Positions 7,712 through 15,924 are shown, counted from the stretch's first letter. The stretch: DNA of 23,356 nucleotides from Krumholzibacterium sp965370495 (GCA_965370495.1 CBDUUV010000033.1:1-23356); one strand, 5' to 3'. The notes: generated by a model not told the origin, from the letters alone. Numbers and translations: made by a program.

Positions 7712-9664
7712 TTAAATGAGGAATTCATTTCCCGGCCGTGCCGTATCATCCGGTGGACGATCGACATGGTACCTCAGCCACAATTCGAGTGTGACGAACC
7801 CCCAAATATCGACCCAGGCCAAACCTGAGCTGCCTTTCCAGAATTCTTCGACCAGTTTTTTTATCCGTGGGTAGTCGAATATTCCCCTTCCCTCTATCGA
7901 TTCTTTCGAGAGAACCTTTTCGACCACCGGCCGGAGGGCGCCTGTGATCCAGCCATGCATCGGGGATTTGAAAGAATACTTGCTGATCTCAGCGCAGTCG
8001 TCAGAGACATATTTTCGACAGTTTTCCCGCAACACATACTTGTTGTACCCCTTGCGGTATTTAAGATCGTAAGAAAGCTTGAGAGCGAACTCGGTGACGT
8101 CCTGGTCGAGAAAGGGGAACCTGAGCAGCACGCCGTTCATCGCAGCGGCGCTCTCGAATTTCGTGACGGCATTGACGGTAAGCCCTCTTTTGAGCATGAT
8201 CATGCAGTTTCTGTCATGGATCCCGGTCCCGGCATAATTTTTATAAAGGTTCCTGTAGTTATCGGCGGGGCTTTCCCAGTTCTCACTGAAGAGGCCGGGT
8301 GAGAAAAACGATCCGATCTCCTTCTGATCGAAGCCCGTGCTGTACCAGCGAAAGATGCCTCGTTTGTACATCGAGTAGAGGTAGAGAATCTGAAAGATCC
8401 TGTCGAATTTAGACCGAACGGGTCTGCTTCCCCGGCCGGCCAGGAAACGGAGTTGAAGATCGTACAGGTTTTTTCTCACCTTTTCAGGCAGGATCCGGAG
8501 CGGCGAAAGGACTTTCTCGATAGGTTGAACGCGGGGAATGAACCAAAACGGTTCGAGGGTTGGTTCCACCCCGAAACCTGTAAAGAGTACCTTCACGCCG
8601 TGCTCGCCAGCCGTCCTCGAACCGTAAAATGCTTGTAATATCCCGACGCCCGGTGTGTCATAGCTCAATATCAGGTCGGAAAGACTCGCGGAAATCTTTT
8701 CCGGCGACAGTCTTATCTCAGTATGGTCGGTATCGAATCTGGTGGCAAGTTTTCTTGAATATAGAAGTTCCTCCTGGGCCATGCCGTCAATTATGGTAAA
8801 GGTTTTTATCTTTTTCCCGGTCAGGGACTTGATCATTCCCAGCAGGAGAGTCGAATCGGTGCCCCCGCTGAAAAGGATCCCGGGGCTCGAAGAATCTTTC
8901 GGCAATTGGCGCTCGATCGATCTGATCATCAGTTTTCTGTAACCTTCGACCGCTTCTGTCTCGTCTTCGATCTTGTCGGGGAAGTAAGGGACATCCCAGT
9001 GTTTTCCCATAACGATTCGGCCGTTCCGGTACTCGAGCCATTCCCCTGGAAGGAGAGTCTTCACTTTCGAGAGAGGTGTCGCGGGATCGATAAATCCTTT
9101 CTCATAAAGAAATTGATATATAGCTTCCAGGTCAATATCCCGCGGGACCCTTTCGTTTCTCATCAACCCCTTTATCTCGGAGGCAAAGGTAAGTTCCCCG
9201 CCGGGGGAAAGGTTGTAGAAAAACGGTTTTTCACCGAAGTAGTCGCGGGCGGCGTATAACGTTCTTGTTTTTCTGTCCCAGATCACGAAGGCGAAGGACC
9301 CCTTCATCATCGCGGCGCAGCCGGTTCCCCATTCAAGCCAGGCTCTTGCGAGGATTTCCTGATCGGGAGGAATATCTGATTTTCCCCCTGCCGGTTCGAG
9401 CATGCCAGCAAGCTCTTTTCCATTGAACAGTTCGCCGTCGAGCAGGACAGTGAGCCGTTCACCATTAATTACAGGTACATTGCTCCTTCCAGCAGCGCTA
9501 TCGGACTTAAAACTCTGATAGGAGAATCCCAGACATACTCCGGGATTAGAAATTACCCTGCCACGGTCAGGACCGCGCCTCAGTTGTACGTCGCACATCC
9601 GCCTGACAGTTTCTTCTATCCCTTCCCGTTTTTCGAGATAGACTATTCCTGATATTCCACTCAT
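7712..9664 (-). CDS. Asparagine-synthetase (AsnB)-like protein with altered active sites
   Basis: 650 residues, the usual AsnB length. ATG 9664 is chosen because the amidotransferase domain must begin at residue 1; the frame is open for another 103 codons upstream but that stretch does not look like protein. Residues 1-200 are the Ntn amidotransferase domain (RRGPD 29-33, DGELFNGKEL 77-86, FASEIKGL 160-167), yet the nucleophile Cys2 is Ser (MSGISGI; codon AGT instead of TGT). Residues about 235-620 are the ATP-dependent synthetase domain with PP-loop SGGTDST (266-272) and the late FPFLDQDV motif. The loop that is normally G.G.DELFGGY reads TGFGVEPTLEPFW (362-374), losing the conserved acidic pair. 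Family relatives lacking Cys2, such as beta-lactam synthetase, adenylate a carboxylate and close an amide without glutamine. So this may form an amide with a nucleophile other than ammonia, or be inactive. It is divergent from a B12-radical SAM gene. Confidence 0.85.
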   Translation of the reverse strand: MSGISGIVYLEKREGIEETVRRMCDVQLRRGPDRGRVISNPGVCLGFSYQSFKSDSAAGRSNVPVINGERLTVLLDGELFNGKELAGMLEPAGGKSDIPPDQEILARAWLEWGTGCAAMMKGSFAFVIWDRKTRTLYAARDYFGEKPFFYNLSPGGELTFASEIKGLMRNERVPRDIDLEAIYQFLYEKGFIDPATPLSKVKTLLPGEWLEYRNGRIVMGKHWDVPYFPDKIEDETEAVEGYRKLMIRSIERQLPKDSSSPGILFSGGTDSTLLLGMIKSLTGKKIKTFTIIDGMAQEELLYSRKLATRFDTDHTEIRLSPEKISASLSDLILSYDTPGVGILQAFYGSRTAGEHGVKVLFTGFGVEPTLEPFWFIPRVQPIEKVLSPLRILPEKVRKNLYDLQLRFLAGRGSRPVRSKFDRIFQILYLYSMYKRGIFRWYSTGFDQKEIGSFFSPGLFSENWESPADNYRNLYKNYAGTGIHDRNCMIMLKRGLTVNAVTKFESAAAMNGVLLRFPFLDQDVTEFALKLSYDLKYRKGYNKYVLRENCRKYVSDDCAEISKYSFKSPMHGWITGALRPVVEKVLSKESIEGRGIFDYPRIKKLVEEFWKGSSGLAWVDIWGFVTLELWLRYHVDRPPDDTARPGNEFLI

Positions 9665-9999
9665 AAAACAGAAAACCACCAATCGAGATTTATTTGGTTC
9701 AACCGGCCCTGATAACAGGGTAATCCAAAACAACGGTACTATATCATATTTAATCCGGCGATGCCACCCTTGACCTGTTCCCCCGCCAGCATTAAACGGT
9801 ACGTCATTGTGAAATGCAATATGTCGATCAAGTTGCCGTTGACAGAAAAAATCAAAATTCTTATAATCTGATATCCGGGACATGCATTCTCCGGAAGACC
9901 CTGTCTGTACACATGTTGTAACTCCAGAATTCGATAGAGAGTACAGGGTTCTCGAAATTTCTCGATCATTCAATTATCTGACGGAAAAAGGGAGTTTAA
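9665..9999. other. Intergenic region between divergent AsnB-like and radical SAM genes
   Basis: 335 bases with no convincing gene. A small hairpin (CCCTG, ATAA, CAGGG) lies near 9708-9721. A 76-codon minus-strand frame (9739-9969) has an ATG but no ribosome binding site and no recognisable sequence. No clear promoter was found for either flanking gene, though both must start here. Confidence 0.4.
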
Positions 10000-11508
10000 T
10001 TGAATAAAACAGGAAAAATATCCAGAAAGATACTTCTGATCGAGCCTCCGTTTTATAGATTATTCAAGGATAGTTTCTCCATGGACAGATATCCCCTTTC
10101 CCTGGGTTATCTTTCCGGAACTATCAAAGAAAAGACGGACTGGGATGTCCTTTCCTATAATGCTGATTTTTGTTCGAACGGCGGAAGCTGGAGTAACGAA
10201 TATCTTTTAGGAACTGGATTTGACAACTATCTGAATAATCTTGAAATCCGTTCGGGAAATGTTTGGAAAGAGATCGAATTGACGATTGAAAAGTACAAAC
10301 CATCGGTCATCGGAATAACGGCAAAATCGCAGAATTTCATATCAGCCCTGATAGTAGCCGAACTTGCCAGGAAAATCATTCCAGAGGTACTGGTTGTCTT
10401 TGGCGGCCCGCACCCTTCCATGGTCGGTTTAGACATGATGAAATACCCTGAGATCGATATTTCCGTTATCGGCGAAGGTGAAAACACAATCGTTGAACTC
10501 CTTGATGCGCTGGAGAATCAGAAAGAACTCGATACTGTTCCCGGGCTAATAATCAGAAAAAACGGAGTTCCGTTTAACACTCCGGTACGGGAATATGAAA
10601 GTAATCTTGATACTTTTTGTTTTCCCCACAAGCATGCTCCGGAATTATTAAAGGATTATGACAAATATCCAAAAGATGCGTTTAAAAGTATCTTTGCAAC
10701 CAGAGGATGTCCATACAACTGCTTTTTCTGCGGCTCGCGGGAAATTTGGAGCAGAAAGACCAGGTTCAGATCATATGAAAACGTTGTGAACGAAATAAAA
10801 GAGCTTCAACATCTCGGCCTGCATTCTGTCCATTTTGACGATGATAACTTCTGTTCAACTAAAAAGTATCTGCTGGGACTGTGTGAGGCGATCGGAAATG
10901 ATTGTCCAGGATTGGAATGGAGTTGTGAAATCCATGTCAGGCTTGTGGATGACCAGATAATTTCCGCGATGAAAGAAGCGGGATGCTACAGAATTCACCT
11001 GGGTATCGAATCCGGTAACGATTCGATTCTGTCCAAAATCAGAAAGGGATTTACTTTCAGGGAAGCTTATGATGCATGCAAGATCATTAAAAAGCACGGC
11101 CTGGTTCTATGTACTTTTTTTATTATGGGATTTCCTCAGGACACGGAAGAGACACTCAATGATACCTTGAACGCAATGAAAAAAATCGATTGCGACTCGG
11201 TGATATTCAGTATCTTTACACCATATCCGGGGACAGAAGCATTTGAGTACTGCCTGGATAATGGAATTATTGACGACGGATTCAATGTCGCGCTGTATAA
11301 TCATCAAAGCCCGGCCAATTATTTCTGCAAACATATTGAAAGGGACAGGTTTAAAAAGCTGATTGCCAAAGCAGCAAAAACAGTCGACAGAAGAAACACG
11401 AAAAAGAGAATAAATCTGGTTTTTTCAAGCAGGACCTTTGAAACGATAAAAAGGCTTGGTATAAAAGAAAGTTTGAGAAAAGGCAGAAAACTTTTTCTCA
11501 GGAGATAA
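10000..11508 (+). CDS. B12-binding radical SAM protein
   Basis: 502 residues. The start is TTG at 10000, fixed by AAGGGAG (ending 9994, five bases before) and because KILLIEPPFYR, the first strand of the B12 fold, follows at once; the next ATG would remove it. Residues about 10-190 are a cobalamin-binding-type Rossmann domain (SVIGITAKSQ, VFGGPHPS 133-140, VIGEGE 156-161). Residues about 228-440 are a radical SAM barrel with TRGCPYNCFFCGS, giving the CxxxCxxC cluster ligands Cys237, Cys241 and Cys244, and later HLGIESGNDSIL. Such enzymes (BchE/HpnP type) do methylations, cyclisations or rearrangements on lipids, tetrapyrroles or natural products; the substrate here cannot be read. The tail is rich in Lys and Arg. 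The gene is visibly more AT-rich than the WD40 gene next to it. It converges on that gene with a 12-base gap and no visible terminator. Confidence 0.88.
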   Translation: MNKTGKISRKILLIEPPFYRLFKDSFSMDRYPLSLGYLSGTIKEKTDWDVLSYNADFCSNGGSWSNEYLLGTGFDNYLNNLEIRSGNVWKEIELTIEKYKPSVIGITAKSQNFISALIVAELARKIIPEVLVVFGGPHPSMVGLDMMKYPEIDISVIGEGENTIVELLDALENQKELDTVPGLIIRKNGVPFNTPVREYESNLDTFCFPHKHAPELLKDYDKYPKDAFKSIFATRGCPYNCFFCGSREIWSRKTRFRSYENVVNEIKELQHLGLHSVHFDDDNFCSTKKYLLGLCEAIGNDCPGLEWSCEIHVRLVDDQIISAMKEAGCYRIHLGIESGNDSILSKIRKGFTFREAYDACKIIKKHGLVLCTFFIMGFPQDTEETLNDTLNAMKKIDCDSVIFSIFTPYPGTEAFEYCLDNGIIDDGFNVALYNHQSPANYFCKHIERDRFKKLIAKAAKTVDRRNTKKRINLVFSSRTFETIKRLGIKESLRKGRKLFLRR

Positions 11509-11520
11509 GCTGCCCGCGCT

Positions 11521-13071
11521 TCAGTTCTTCACCAGGGTTCCCGCCAACATATCGATGGCGTCGAATATGTCGTCGGCTCCGCACTGTGCGCAATGAACCT
11601 GTCTTGTCCCCAGTATTTCGCCCGTCTCAACGTCTATGATTCTCGACGAAACGACAAGATCGGCCCCGACACGGTCGATATTCCCCGTAATGATCAGTCC
11701 TGCGCCTAAAAGCCTGCCGGCCTCGACAGCTGAACCCCGGTCAATATATCCGCTTTGCTGGAGCTTGAGTTCTTTTAAAATCTCGTCGACGCGGGAACGT
11801 TCCACCAGCCTCAGCCAGGGATTTCCAGCCAGGGTGCTTTCGAGGAAATGGCTGGCGGCCCGGCCCAGGTCATCATCCGTCCCGCTGACCGAAAAGGGTA
11901 TTATCGCTGCAATCCTCGGAGCGGTGCCCTTCAACAACGGTTCGTTGTCCGATGTGAGCCTTATCCTGCCCGAGAAGCATCCTGACGCGGGCATATCGTA
12001 ATCGATACTCCATAAATACAGCCCCGCGTTCTTTTCGCCGTCGGCCGGCCTGGCAGCGCCGGCGAGCCAGTGTCCGTCAGGGGAGAATTCGAGGAGCCTG
12101 CATTCCGAATTCATCGAATACGAGAGGTCAACGCTACCGGACTCGATGTTCCTCAGCGCCAGCGTGTGAGTCTGCAGGGTCGAGTTATCGAATGCCGCGA
12201 AGCAGTTGCCGGGATAGAGAGCGAACCTTTCTATCTTCCGGTTGTTTTCCTCGAGCATCTTCAACAGAACGCCTCTTGAAATATCAAAAAATGCGAGATG
12301 ATACCTGAATATCATCCCCCGGCCGCCCTTTTTCAGCATGTGCTCGTCGATAGCCACGGCAAGGAAGAGCCTGTCCGCGCTAACCTCGGCTGCGGTAACG
12401 TCGATTCCCGAGCCATTCATCGTCCGTGCTTCGAGCTCGTACTTCCTTAGAACACTCATCGAGGCCGCGTCCCAGATGATCATCGTGTTATCGAGCCCGG
12501 CAGAGATCATTCTTTTCTCTCCACTGTGAAACGCGATAGCCAGCACATCGTCTTCATGGCCTTTGAGTGTCGAACGTACCTGTCCCGACGGGATTTCCCA
12601 GACGAAGATATCATTCCTGTCGCCCCCGGCTGCGAGATACCGCCCGTCCTCGCTGAACGCGAGAACGTCGATCCTGCCCTTTGCCCGTTTCAGTTCCAGA
12701 TGAAGCGAGCTTTCACCGAACCCCACAAGCCATACGGCTTTCTTTTTCACGGCAATAGCCAGGCAGGAGCCGTCAGGGCTGAACTCTATCGCTGTTATCT
12801 CTTTTCCCCCGGAATTGAAAACAGGTTTGCCACCACCCCTTTCATCCTCAACTGCCGCTGAATCGAAGATAAAGACATCCCCATCTCTGGTTCCGTACGC
12901 TACTCTGCAGCTTTCGGGGCCGAAGGCGATCGCTGTTATCTCCTTCGAAGCTGCCAACACCCTATGCTCGAGATAGAGTTCCACCGCGCAGGTGTTCACC
13001 GGGGTGATCATAGCGACAGCGACCAGCGTGAAAATACAGGCCGTTATGCCGTTTCCATATCCATTTCGCAT
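11521..13071 (-). CDS. Exported WD40-repeat protein fused to a CsgG/FlgO-like domain
   Basis: 516 residues from ATG 13071, which has AAGGTG nine bases upstream and begins a signal peptide (hydrophobic 9-25, possible cleavage near TCA-VE, 27-31). A longer open frame upstream overlaps the neighbouring barrel gene and was not used. Residues about 35-360 are WD40-type beta-propeller blades; the clearest is IFVWEIPSGQVRSTLKGHE followed by VLAIAFHSG and MIIWDAAS (155-204). Residues about 385-516 (PRIAAIIPFSVSG, RLVERSRVDEILKELKLQQ, AGRLLGAGLIITGNI, SRIIDVETGEIL) match the alpha/beta domain of CsgG/FlgO/LpoB-type periplasmic proteins. The product is probably periplasmic and protein-binding, perhaps a scaffold in envelope assembly. 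It starts 40 bases after the small barrel gene and probably shares its transcript. Stop is TGA. Confidence 0.82.
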   Translation of the reverse strand: MRNGYGNGITACIFTLVAVAMITPVNTCAVELYLEHRVLAASKEITAIAFGPESCRVAYGTRDGDVFIFDSAAVEDERGGGKPVFNSGGKEITAIEFSPDGSCLAIAVKKKAVWLVGFGESSLHLELKRAKGRIDVLAFSEDGRYLAAGGDRNDIFVWEIPSGQVRSTLKGHEDDVLAIAFHSGEKRMISAGLDNTMIIWDAASMSVLRKYELEARTMNGSGIDVTAAEVSADRLFLAVAIDEHMLKKGGRGMIFRYHLAFFDISRGVLLKMLEENNRKIERFALYPGNCFAAFDNSTLQTHTLALRNIESGSVDLSYSMNSECRLLEFSPDGHWLAGAARPADGEKNAGLYLWSIDYDMPASGCFSGRIRLTSDNEPLLKGTAPRIAAIIPFSVSGTDDDLGRAASHFLESTLAGNPWLRLVERSRVDEILKELKLQQSGYIDRGSAVEAGRLLGAGLIITGNIDRVGADLVVSSRIIDVETGEILGTRQVHCAQCGADDIFDAIDMLAGTLVKN

Positions 13072-13111
13072 GTCATCAAGCACCTTTCGACTGACGTTGC
13101 CACCGTCTATT

Positions 13112-13612
13112 CTAGAAAAATGCCGATAGCCCGCCGATGGCGATGAAACAGACTTCTCCTCCGCCAAGGCTGAATCCGAGGTTTCCCGACACATCGTATG
13201 CTATGTGCTCGCTGATGAAGTACTTGAATCCACCGCCGCACTGGATAAAAGAGTAGTCGGCAAACCCCATCGAACCTTCGGGCGCGATATCATACTGATA
13301 AAACTGGGCACTGAGGTATGGAACGATCTGGTCCCGCGCGGTAAGGTGGTACCTTCCGAAGAATGTCAGACCGATCGTCGTTTCACTGTCGGAGCCGTAA
13401 TTTATATAATTGATCAACGGACCGCCTCCGATCTCAAACTTCTCTGTCTTGTAATACCCGTAAGTGCCGCTCAGATTGAGTATCGATGCTCCGGATACCG
13501 CAAAGAAAAAACCGGCTACCTGTATTTCCCTGTCGCCTTTCTCCACGTGCTGGGCCATCGCGGAAGACACAGAGATCAGCAATACGAGAACGACGATAAG
13601 CGAATGTCTCAA
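13112..13612 (-). CDS. Small outer-membrane beta-barrel protein
   Basis: About 166 residues. The likely start is TTG 13612 because GAGGAGGG lies five bases upstream; an in-frame TTG six codons earlier has no such site. The N-terminus (RHSLIVVLVLLISVSSAMAQ) is a signal peptide ending in AMA-Q. The rest alternates polar and hydrophobic residues with glycine turns (IGGGPLINYINYG, TIGLTFFGRYHL, IVPYLSAQFYQYDI, YDVSGNLGFSLGGG) and ends in SAFF, with a terminal Phe typical for barrels. About eight strands are expected. No named family recognised. First gene of a likely two-gene unit with the WD40-CsgG protein, and divergent from a second barrel gene. Confidence 0.78.
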   Translation of the reverse strand: MRHSLIVVLVLLISVSSAMAQHVEKGDREIQVAGFFFAVSGASILNLSGTYGYYKTEKFEIGGGPLINYINYGSDSETTIGLTFFGRYHLTARDQIVPYLSAQFYQYDIAPEGSMGFADYSFIQCGGGFKYFISEHIAYDVSGNLGFSLGGGEVCFIAIGGLSAFF

Positions 13613-13954
13613 GATTCCCTCCTCGAACAATTGTGAATGTGACCCGGAAAACGCCCTGCAGATGAGTCTGCGATCCTTTTATGAACAATTGGACCACGTT
13701 TTTTACCGCAGGAACCCCACTCTTCGAGAGTCCTCAGATTATTTGATGGCCGGACAGGTGTCAAGGTGTTTAGGGAGCCTGTTTTTTCCGTTGACCCGCT
13801 CTGCCGGAATACAACTGCGATGCCTGTCGGCTCCAGGGCAGCCTGGCCCGCGGATAATCTTGTTCTTGACATCATCATCACCACAAACATATCCTCGCTA
13901 ACAGGAATCTCTAGGAACATGTGAGTAGTTTGACCATTAACAGAGGAGGGTTTA
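13613..13954. other. Divergent promoter region between two barrel genes
   Basis: About 340 bases without a supported gene. It carries a candidate promoter for the + barrel (13866-13895) and the two ribosome binding sites. I found no clear promoter for the - barrel. Confidence 0.45.
13866..13895 (+). promoter_or_regulatory. Candidate sigma-70 promoter of the 13955 gene
   Basis: Perfect TTGACA (13866-13871), then an 18-base spacer and TATCCT (13890-13895, four of six). It would start transcription near 13902, about 50 bases before the ATG. Confidence 0.45.
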
Positions 13955-14521
13955 ATGCTGCGTTCATCACAGGTCACTGTTCTTGTGTTGCTGTTTGTGA
14001 TGGCAGTTGTTTCTTCGGCCACAGCTTCCGATTTCCTCGATAGATCTACCACCATCAATTTCCAGGCAGGGCTTATCGGCCCGGGCACATTCTGGGTCGG
14101 AGAGCGCGATTTCGATTCTGACATGAGCTTTGGCTTCAGCGGAGGGCTTGATTACAAACTCGGCCCGAAGATCTCGGGAGGTATTGTCGTTGGAGTTAAT
14201 AACTTCAGCGGCTACGATGAATCCGCCATGATGATAGAGTTCGGGTTTCTGATCAAGGCCTGGATCTGGCAGGAAGGGTCGAACCTCCTGTTCAGGCCCG
14301 GCTTCGGGATCAGTTATGGCAAACTCGGCTCGATTGGAAATAGTGTCGACCCCTCGGACTATCTTGTCATCAACGGTACGTTCGAGCTGGTCATTCTCAC
14401 CGAGAGTAATTTCAACTGGCTTGTTATGGCAGGGATCACGGGCGCGCCTGTCGGCGGTAACGAAGATTTTGACATGACATATGGGCCTGGATTCGTACTC
14501 CGCGGGGGAGTGGCCTTCTAG
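13955..14521 (+). CDS. Outer-membrane beta-barrel protein
   Basis: 188 residues from ATG 13955, with GAGGAGGG four bases upstream. The signal peptide (LLFVMAVVSSATAS) likely ends near residue 25. The mature protein shows barrel strands (INFQAGLIGPGTFWVG, SFGFSGGLDYKLG, SGGIVVGVNNFSG, LLFRPGFGISYGKLG, GPGFVLRGGVAF) and a C-terminal Phe, the usual signal for the barrel assembly machine. No specific family. Divergent from the other small barrel, with which it shares size and style but no obvious sequence identity. A strong terminator follows. Confidence 0.8.
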   Translation: MLRSSQVTVLVLLFVMAVVSSATASDFLDRSTTINFQAGLIGPGTFWVGERDFDSDMSFGFSGGLDYKLGPKISGGIVVGVNNFSGYDESAMMIEFGFLIKAWIWQEGSNLLFRPGFGISYGKLGSIGNSVDPSDYLVINGTFELVILTESNFNWLVMAGITGAPVGGNEDFDMTYGPGFVLRGGVAF

Positions 14522-14535
14522 CACAACCCGCAAGA

Positions 14536-14570
14536 AAAAAGGGTGAAACCCGATGGGCTTCACCCTTTTT
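14536..14570. terminator. Bidirectional terminator between barrel and collagen-like lipoprotein genes
   Basis: Twelve-bp stem (AAAAAGGGTGAA at 14536-14547 with its complement at 14559-14570), then one mismatch and a CCC/GGG inner stem with a GAT loop. T-runs on both strands let it serve both convergent genes. Confidence 0.85.
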
Positions 14571-14632
14571 CTGGATAGAACACCAGCCTTCTAATATACA
14601 TAAAGCCTCAAGTAAATCTGGCTGCTCCTGCT

Positions 14633-15082
14633 CTATTCCGCGTCTGCGAGAACGACGAATGAAAATTCCCCGTCAATGAATTCTGAGGCCAGGATATTCC
14701 AGAAACCCACGCGGAACACGATGGTTGTTGTTGACCAATTCCAGATGTAACCGGTTATACTCCTGGCTGCGTTGCCACCGACGTTGGTTGTCAGTATTGT
14801 GCCCTGTGTACTGGGGAAGGTCCCCGTCAATGTCACGTCCCAGATGCCGCCTGTAGCGACGTCTGCCACCGCGATGGTAACATCAGATGGCCACGATGAA
14901 ATCACGGCCGCCGGATTCGCGACGCCGTTGATTTCTCCCATGCAAAGAATCACGCTCGGTCCCGGAGGCCCTTCCGGCCCGACAGAACCGGCCGGGCCCG
15001 CTGGACCCTCGTCACCTTCGCACCCCACCAATGCAACAACACACAAAAGTACGACGAGCAACTGGAACATTCTGGCAAACAT
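14633..15082 (-). CDS. Collagen-like lipoprotein
   Basis: 149 residues from ATG 15082, preceded by AGGGGAG six bases upstream; a longer open frame ten codons upstream lacks this. The signal peptide ends in the lipobox LVGC, so Cys21 is the likely lipidated residue. Residues about 26-43 are Gly-Pro-Ala, Gly-Ser-Val, Gly-Pro-Glu and Gly-Pro-Pro triplets, a short collagen-like stem. The remaining roughly 105 residues (DVTIAVADVATGGIWDVTLTG, SITGYIWNWS) look like a beta-sandwich head. The architecture suggests a trimeric surface or periplasmic stalk with a small head; function not known. Confidence 0.8.
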   Translation of the reverse strand: MFARMFQLLVVLLCVVALVGCEGDEGPAGPAGSVGPEGPPGPSVILCMGEINGVANPAAVISSWPSDVTIAVADVATGGIWDVTLTGTFPSTQGTILTTNVGGNAARSITGYIWNWSTTTIVFRVGFWNILASEFIDGEFSFVVLADAE

Positions 15083-15330
15083 GCGCAACTCCCCTGGCAA
15101 AAGAATAGTCAAAACGAACGCCTGATTTATATCTCACGGTCAACATCCTACAATCAAGGCAGTACGTATAGCAACCCATTTAATCCCTGCCTCACCCATC
15201 AACTCTATCCGATCCCCGATGTGTGAAGAATTTCTGCTTATTGCCTCAAACCTTTCTCGATAGGGGCTGCAGGAAAGGATTTCTGCGGCTTTTGCTCGTT
15301 TTCCGTCCATTGTTTTTGGATAGCTATTTC

Positions 15331-15359
15331 TTGACTAATGGATTGAGTGTGGATATATT
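15331..15359 (+). promoter_or_regulatory. Sigma-70 promoter of the RRM gene
   Basis: TTGACT (15331-15336) and TATATT (15354-15359), each five of six to consensus, with the optimal 17-base spacer. Transcription should start near 15366, giving a leader of about 155 bases before ATG 15522. In length this resembles the leader of cold-shock mRNAs such as cspA. Confidence 0.65.
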
Positions 15360-15433
15360 GCACAAAGAGAGGGGGCTTCTCATACGGCCAGCCAAGTGGT
15401 TTGTACCGGGATGTGCCTGATTTGAAGACGGAT

Positions 15434-15507
15434 GTCCGGACAGTATTGCCGGACTGTTGATTATCAAGTGATCACGGCGCGGGTTTTTACCTATGTGGAG
15501 TGATCAC
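15434..15507 (+). promoter_or_regulatory. Structured leader with twin GTGATCAC palindromes before the RRM gene
   Basis: GTCCGG (15434-15439) and CCGGAC (15449-15454) can form a hairpin; an alternative CAGT/ACTG pairing overlaps it. GTGATCAC, a perfect palindrome, occurs at 15468-15475 and again at 15500-15507, 32 bases apart and just before the GGAGGTG ribosome binding site. The two copies could bind a dimeric protein in DNA or pair with each other in the mRNA. Role is inference. Confidence 0.45.
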
Positions 15508-15521
15508 AAGTTGGAGGTGCC

Positions 15522-15797
15522 ATGAAGATCTATGTTGGAAACCTGTCCTTTTCGACAGACGAAGGGGCGGTTCGGGAGAAGTTTGCGGAATTTGGCGAAG
15601 TTGAAGAAGTAGCTCTCCCGACTGACCGGGAAACAGGGCGTCCACGCGGATTCGGTTTTGTAACAATGACGAATGACGAAGAAGCAAAGGCAGCTATTGC
15701 CGCGTTGAACGGAACAGAGCTGGATGGGCGTGCGCTCAATGTAAATGAAGCGCGTCCCCGAAATGAGGGTGGCGGGCAGAGAAGGCGGCGCTGGTAA
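15522..15797 (+). CDS. RRM-type RNA-binding protein
   Basis: 91 residues from ATG 15522 with GGAGGTG directly upstream. A single RRM fills the protein: RNP2 IYVGNL (3-8) and RNP1 RGFGFVTM (42-49), with aromatic residues in the expected RNA-stacking positions (Tyr4, Phe44, Phe46). The basic tail ends in QRRRRW. This is the size and plan of cyanobacterial Rbp and other bacterial small RRM proteins, which bind single-stranded RNA and are often cold-induced. Single gene, with its own promoter, long leader and a strong terminator. Function in RNA chaperoning is family knowledge; cold regulation is inference from the leader. Confidence 0.93.
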   Translation: MKIYVGNLSFSTDEGAVREKFAEFGEVEEVALPTDRETGRPRGFGFVTMTNDEEAKAAIAALNGTELDGRALNVNEARPRNEGGGQRRRRW

Positions 15798-15886
15798 AGG
15801 CCCCCGTGAGTGATTTTGGTCCTGCTTGTATTCTGGTGTATTGTACGTAAGGGTGGAATACCCGGTAGCTCGCAGGTTCGATATGG

Positions 15887-15924
15887 ATCGTGCCGGTTGT
15901 TTTCGCAACCGGCACGATTTTTTT
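15887..15924 (+). terminator. Strong intrinsic terminator of the RRM gene
   Basis: Perfect 13-bp stem (ATCGTGCCGGTTG at 15887-15899 with its complement at 15906-15918), a TTTTCG loop and a following T-run. It lies about 90 bases after the stop codon. Confidence 0.9.

Noticed and set aside
9704..9724. Similarity to the I-SceI homing endonuclease site
   Set aside because: Fourteen of 18 bases match, but they arise largely from a short CCCTG/CAGGG hairpin; no homing endonuclease or intron is nearby.
9739..9969. 76-codon minus-strand frame upstream of the AsnB-like gene
   Set aside because: No ribosome binding site and no recognisable sequence; kept only as a possible peptide to test by comparison.
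15431..15443. GATGTCCGGACAG shared with 21375-21387
   Set aside because: A 13-base match is expected by chance in a window this long, and one copy is inside coding sequence.
15841..15886. tRNA-like fragments (GGTAGCTC and GGTTCGA)
   Set aside because: The two motifs are adjacent without anticodon arm or acceptor stem, so no tRNA can fold.
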